Assembly: GCF_015751965.1 (NCBI RefSeq)
Contig: NZ_JADOVH010000001.1
Span: 1-64,000 of the forward strand
Reading direction: 5' to 3'
Length of the DNA: 64,000 nt
From: Frigoribacterium sp. CG_9.8
GTDB lineage: Bacteria > Actinomycetota > Actinomycetes > Actinomycetales > Microbacteriaceae
In this document: in pieces, positions 60,265 to 64,000 of the stretch
Position numbering within the stretch: position 1 is the stretch's first letter
Layout of the letters: each line of letters opens with the position of its first letter
Position numbers and translations under genes: made by a program
Notes under the pieces: model-generated
What the model was told of the DNA's origin: nothing
Databases searched by the model: none
The model's input: the letters and a program-made list of their open reading frames with translations, nothing else

Positions 60265-61352
60265 ACTGGACCCCTCATGCTGCCAGTTGCGTTGGCCCCC
60301 GAGTCGAACGTCATGTCGGTGTCGACCCCGGCAGTGCAGATTCCGAGCGGCACGATCTGTGCCTTCGCGCTGGAGATAGCTGCCGCTAATGCTCGTGCCG
60401 GCGCGCCGCTGCGCGCGAAGGCCAACCCGACATCGCCGCCACCCGCACCAGAGGATTTGAAGACACCCCCATGATGGGCAGCCAGGGCGTGCAACTCGCG
60501 GTGTCGGTCGCTGATGATTCCCGCGTGGGCGTGAGCATCAAGGGTCGCCAGCGCATCGAAGTACCGCGACGCGAGGGCAAGGAACGTTTCGGCTGAAGCG
60601 AGTGCCGACGCGGCCTGCTCGGCAAGCGCAGCCAGCCGTGCCAGATCGGCGCGGTGGCCAGCTGGATCGCGCGTCGCGTATTCGGTGACGCGGCCGACCA
60701 GCTCGGGAGTGCTGCTGCCGTCTCCCGTGACGATCACCATCATGGTGAGATCGTGCGGCCAGATGAGCGTGGTCAGCGGAGGAAGCGGGGCGTTCGTCGC
60801 GCCGCGCGAATAGCTGATGAGCCCACCATTGACCGCAGTCGAGACGTCGCCACCACTGCCGACACCGCCCTGTGCGTGCCGGTGAGCGTCGAACGCGAGA
60901 GTAAACAGTGCACTGCGATCCAGGTTGATTGACCGAACCTGCACCAGTGCCGCGGTGAGGGCGACCGCAACTGCCGCACTCGCGCCGAGACCCAGCTTGT
61001 GACCCCGCAGGGAGAGCGCGCTGCTGTCGATACTGATCGAGAGTGCGGTGCCGCTCAGAGGAGTGCCGCCTGATCGCTCCGCAACCCTCTGACGCACCGC
61101 ATCGAATACCCGAAGCTTTTCACGGGTGGGCTGATCCAGGTCACTTGGCAGTGTTCCGTCCGGGTCCAAGCTGAGGTTTTCGATGCCGAGACCCGGGGCG
61201 TTCAGCCGCCAGCGGTCGCCATCCGCGTCCTCAATTCTCACTCGCACCCGCCGGTCGACAGCGGTGAGAAGTGCCGGGGCGCCCTCGAGCACCGCGTACT
61301 CGCCGAGCAGAAAAAGCTTTCCGGGAGCGGATGTGCGGATCACCACCATCAC
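60261..61352 (-). CDS. Phosphomevalonate kinase
   Basis: GHMP kinase of 363 aa forming mevalonate 5-diphosphate. 'TSAPGKLFLLGEYAVLEGAP' at the N-terminus, 'KLGLGASAAVAVALTAA' (ATP loop), 'GVGSGGDVSTAVNGG' and 'FKSSGAGGGDVGLAF' identify it as the bacterial PMK type. It overlaps both neighbours by 4 nt (mvaD upstream, fusion gene downstream). Confidence 0.92.
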   Translation of the reverse strand: MMVVIRTSAPGKLFLLGEYAVLEGAPALLTAVDRRVRVRIEDADGDRWRLNAPGLGIENLSLDPDGTLPSDLDQPTREKLRVFDAVRQRVAERSGGTPLSGTALSISIDSSALSLRGHKLGLGASAAVAVALTAALVQVRSINLDRSALFTLAFDAHRHAQGGVGSGGDVSTAVNGGLISYSRGATNAPLPPLTTLIWPHDLTMMVIVTGDGSSTPELVGRVTEYATRDPAGHRADLARLAALAEQAASALASAETFLALASRYFDALATLDAHAHAGIISDRHRELHALAAHHGGVFKSSGAGGGDVGLAFARSGAPARALAAAISSAKAQIVPLGICTAGVDTDMTFDSGANATGSMRGPV

Positions 61353-62362
61353 GCCTCCACGAGGTGGGCGCCCCGGCCGAGAGAACTCGTTCGAGTCTCG
61401 TTGACTCCCGGGGTGGCCGCCAGCGCGTGCGCCACCGCAGCAGCATCCTCCGGGGCGCAGAGCGCTTTTACCTGCGGACCGGCGTCGATCGTGAAGTAGA
61501 CGGCGATGCCGGTCTCGCGCAGCATCCGCACCGTGTGCATCGCCGCGATGGTTCCGGCATTCCAGTAGATCAGGGCTGGTCGGCTGGTCAACATCAGCGC
61601 GTGGAGCTTCATACAGCTGTGTTCGGCGAGTTCGCCGAGTTGGCAGAAGTCTCGGGTAGTGATGGCGGCACGCATTGCGGTGAGGTCGTCTTCGGCAGAG
61701 TCAACCCAGGCCGGGTAGAACGGTGACGTTGCTCTACTCCCTGCCATCCCGTGCGTGGATGACACCGTTTTCGCGTCGTGCGTGGTGATGGCAACGACCA
61801 CACTGAGCGGCCAGTCGGATGCATTCAGGACGGGCTCGGCGAAGGCGTCCAGGCCGTCCTTTTGGGTTCCGCTGTGCAGTGCAACGTATCCGCCGAAGAT
61901 CGAGCGCGCCGCCGATCCCGACCCGCGACGGGCGAGCACTGAGAGTTCGCGAGCGTTCAGTATCAGCCCTGCTGCCGCGCTGGAGGCCAGAGCGAGGGCG
62001 GCGAAGCCGGATGCTGATGAAGCCAGGCCAGCACCGGTCGGAAAGTCGTTGGTCGAGGTGACGACGGCTGGCGAAGTGAGCCCGGCTTGTTCGCGCACGA
62101 GGTCGAGGACGCCGAGCACTCGAGTCGATTCGGTCAGTACACCGTTGAGCCAGAATTCGTCGTCGGCTGCCCGACCACCCTCACCCGCAGTCGCATCAAA
62201 CGTCACCGTGGTGGTGGTTGAGAGAGCATCAAGAGTCACTGAGATCGACCCGACGGCGGGGATGTTGAGCGTCTCGTCTCGCTTCCCCCAGTACTTGATG
62301 AGGGCGATATTGCTGTGGGCGCGAGCGGTGGCGCGGGCATGATCGTGCACGGTTATGTCCAC
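61349..62362 (-). CDS. mvaD: Diphosphomevalonate decarboxylase
   Basis: Makes isopentenyl diphosphate from mevalonate diphosphate. 'SNIALIKYWGKRDETLNIPA', 'NDFPTGAGLASSASGFAAL' (ATP loop), 'SGSAARSIFGGYVALHSG' and the catalytic Asp in 'YFTIDAGPQVKAL' are all present. 337 aa. GTG start with CGGAG 8 nt upstream. First gene of the minus-strand mevalonate operon. Confidence 0.95.
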   Translation of the reverse strand: MDITVHDHARATARAHSNIALIKYWGKRDETLNIPAVGSISVTLDALSTTTTVTFDATAGEGGRAADDEFWLNGVLTESTRVLGVLDLVREQAGLTSPAVVTSTNDFPTGAGLASSASGFAALALASSAAAGLILNARELSVLARRGSGSAARSIFGGYVALHSGTQKDGLDAFAEPVLNASDWPLSVVVAITTHDAKTVSSTHGMAGSRATSPFYPAWVDSAEDDLTAMRAAITTRDFCQLGELAEHSCMKLHALMLTSRPALIYWNAGTIAAMHTVRMLRETGIAVYFTIDAGPQVKALCAPEDAAAVAHALAATPGVNETRTSSLGRGAHLVEA

Positions 62363-62388
62363 TGCAGTGCTCCGATCGGGTCTGCAAA

Positions 62389-62394
62389 ATCTTA
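62389..62394 (-). promoter_or_regulatory. Likely -10 box of the mvaD operon
   Basis: TAAGAT on the minus strand, 26 nt before the mvaD GTG, leaving room for a short leader with the CGGAG ribosome site. Confidence 0.4.
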
Positions 62395-62519
62395 CCCGTC
62401 GCCGAGTGTGCTTCCCCCAAGCGCACGCCCGCAGCCCAGGCGGGGGTCGCTAAAGTGAGGATGATGATGGGGACCCCATCGCAACCGAACACACTTCAAC
62501 CATTCGAAATGGGCCCCTG

Positions 62520-63977
62520 TTGGCATCTGGAATTAGCGGACTCTCCCTGTATCTGCCGCAGTATCGCGTGCAGCTCGAGGACTGGAGCCGGTGGAATGAC
62601 GAGCCGTGGAACAAGATCCGCGCGGTCGTAGGTCGCTCCTTCCGCATGCGAGGCCCACAGCACAGCGTCTACACGCTCGCCGCCAATGCCGTCTGGCGGT
62701 TGATTCAGGACTACGACATCGATCCGACGCAGGTGGGGTTTCTGGCGCTTGGAACGGAATCCTCCAGTGACAACTCTGCCGGAGCGGTGATCATCAAGGG
62801 CATGATCAACGAGGCCCTGGTCGCACACGGCCAAAGTGAGCTGGCAAGGGACTGCGAGGTTCCCGAGTTCAAGCAGGCCTGCCTGGGTGGTGTGTACGGG
62901 CTGAAGGCCGCCCTGCGCTTTCTGGCGACGGACGGCGTTGGTCGCCAAGCCATTGTCGTGAGCGCCGATATCGCCGAATACGCGATCGGCTCAACCGGTG
63001 AGCCGACGCAGGGCGCCGGCGCCGTAGCCATGCTCGTGAACGGCGACGCCGACCTGCTCGAAATCGACCTCGCCGAGTCCGGCAGCGATTCCCAGTACCG
63101 CGTGGCCGACTTTCGCAAACCGTTTGCTCGGTTCCGACAGCCCGAGCGGGAGGACGGCCAGCTGCAGGACCTTCCGGTCTTCAACGGGCGGTATTCCACG
63201 ACCTGCTATATCGACGCCACTCGCCACGCGGTGGCTGCCATGCTCGCGAAACGCCCCGGCCAGAGCATCGACTACTTCACCGAGGTGGATTCCGTCTTCA
63301 TCCACCGCCCCTACCACCGGATGCCAGCGACCGGCTGGGTGATGTCGTATCTGTTCACCCTCGCAGCCGATGGCCCGATCGGTCAGGCCCAGCTGCGCGG
63401 CTACTGCGCGGACGCCGGGCTCGATGCAGAGCCGGTGCTGGCAGAACTGCTGGCCGACAGCCCCTTCGAGGGTCAAGAGCTTGGAGATGGCGAAGGCTAC
63501 CCGTGGTCGCGGAAGCTGCGCGGGCACCTCCTGCACACCGAGGTATGGGACCGCATCATCAGCACCAAGCTGGGGTTGGGGGCTGAGGAAATGAAGGACC
63601 TCGGCAACCTCTACACCGCCGCGCTTCCTGCCTGGCTGGCCGCCGGCTTGGTCCATGCGCACCACGAGGGCATCGAGCTCGCCGGCAATCACTGGCTTGC
63701 CCTCGGATACGGCAGCGGCGACGCGGCCGAGGCCATTCCGATGCGGGTCGCAGTCGGCTGGAAGCAGGCCGCTGCCAAGATCAACTTCGAGGCGGCGCTA
63801 CGTGGCCCCATCGACCTGACACAGGAGCGCTACCTCGCGTTGCACGAAGGCCGACGCAGCGACCTACCCCCGCTCACACCGCATGACGAGTTCGTCATTG
63901 ATCGGGTCGGCATCGAAAACGGCCCCGATTTCTACGACCTCGGCATCGAGTACTACCGTCACGTGGGCGGGGCTTAG
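62520..63977 (+). CDS. mvaS: Hydroxymethylglutaryl-CoA synthase
   Basis: Condenses acetyl-CoA and acetoacetyl-CoA to HMG-CoA. Catalytic Glu in 'LALGTESSSDNSAG', Cys in 'EFKQACLGGVYGLK', and His in 'VFIHRPYHRMPATG'. At 485 aa it is longer than most bacterial enzymes (about 390 aa), with extra sequence in the C-terminal half. TTG 62520 is the only start just before the first strand (SGISGLSLYLPQYRV). Divergent from mvaD, giving a complete route from acetyl-CoA to IPP; no idi is seen. Confidence 0.93.
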   Translation: MASGISGLSLYLPQYRVQLEDWSRWNDEPWNKIRAVVGRSFRMRGPQHSVYTLAANAVWRLIQDYDIDPTQVGFLALGTESSSDNSAGAVIIKGMINEALVAHGQSELARDCEVPEFKQACLGGVYGLKAALRFLATDGVGRQAIVVSADIAEYAIGSTGEPTQGAGAVAMLVNGDADLLEIDLAESGSDSQYRVADFRKPFARFRQPEREDGQLQDLPVFNGRYSTTCYIDATRHAVAAMLAKRPGQSIDYFTEVDSVFIHRPYHRMPATGWVMSYLFTLAADGPIGQAQLRGYCADAGLDAEPVLAELLADSPFEGQELGDGEGYPWSRKLRGHLLHTEVWDRIISTKLGLGAEEMKDLGNLYTAALPAWLAAGLVHAHHEGIELAGNHWLALGYGSGDAAEAIPMRVAVGWKQAAAKINFEAALRGPIDLTQERYLALHEGRRSDLPPLTPHDEFVIDRVGIENGPDFYDLGIEYYRHVGGA

Positions 63978-64000
63978 CGCGGCCATCCGGCACGCAGCTA

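Overview
The window is a 64 kb piece of a high-GC actinobacterial chromosome, most likely Microbacteriaceae (Gram-positive, aerobic, menaquinone-using). Three things point there. The proC / Rv0500A-like / bS22 and Rv0525-Rv0529-like (histidine phosphatase, ResA, CcdA, ResB, CcsB) gene orders are actinobacterial. The men genes are scattered among polyprenyl synthase, fprA and PPK2. A complete mevalonate cluster is present. Many genes have a TANNNT hexamer exactly 6-7 nt before an ATG/GTG, the signature of leaderless actinobacterial transcripts, and I used it to choose several starts. The genus cannot be fixed from the sequence alone.

Layout. 0.3-9.7 kb: housekeeping genes (winged-helix regulator, upp, tadA, amidotransferase, cation efflux, proC, KtrAB potassium uptake, ArsR regulator, excisionase-like HTH, ribosomal protein bS22, glutaredoxin). 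10.5-15.2 kb: system II cytochrome c maturation operon. 15.9-27.9 kb: menaquinone region (menC, menE, menA, menD, menF, menG, polyprenyl diphosphate synthase, ferredoxin-NADP reductase) with PPK2 and small membrane proteins in between; menB and menH are absent here. 28-35.2 kb: cardiolipin synthase, YajQ, a transglycosylase, tRNA-Tyr, two tandem M23 peptidases with coupled short leader ORFs, and a GH13 glucosidase. 35.28-35.46 kb: tRNA-Thr and tRNA-Met.

35.4-41.9 kb is accessory. An integrase remnant overlaps the tRNA-Met gene and is cut by a complete IS3-family element, followed by two inverted transposase remnants. Then comes a sulfide/persulfide-detoxification-like set: a truncated MBL-rhodanese persulfide dioxygenase, a CsoR/CstR-type regulator behind a 16-bp operator, a 55-residue Cys-rich protein and a TauE exporter. 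A second copy of the operator sits over the promoter of a SHOCT protein / multicopper oxidase / DUF302 operon.

42-46.6 kb: LtrA-like protein, small membrane protein, PQ-loop protein, secreted S1 protease. 46.6-52.8 kb: a sugar or sugar-acid catabolic cluster (IlvD/Edd dehydratase, IclR regulator, lactonase, FAH hydrolase, alcohol dehydrogenase, SDR) consistent with a non-phosphorylative aldonate route. 52.9-57.4 kb: SdhA-like flavoprotein, an aconitase-like enzyme with an altered first cluster motif, and a 7Fe ferredoxin. 57.5-64 kb: mevalonate pathway with HMG-CoA synthase divergent from mvaD, phosphomevalonate kinase and a single polypeptide fusing HMG-CoA reductase to mevalonate kinase. 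The prenyl precursors would feed the polyprenyl synthase and MenA of the menaquinone region.

Most notable: the HMGR-MVK fusion; the paired CsoR/CstR-type operators organising the island; recurrent 15-bp tandem repeats and a (GGCA)8 tract next to promoters; and one palindrome apparently serving as -10 element for two divergent leaderless genes.
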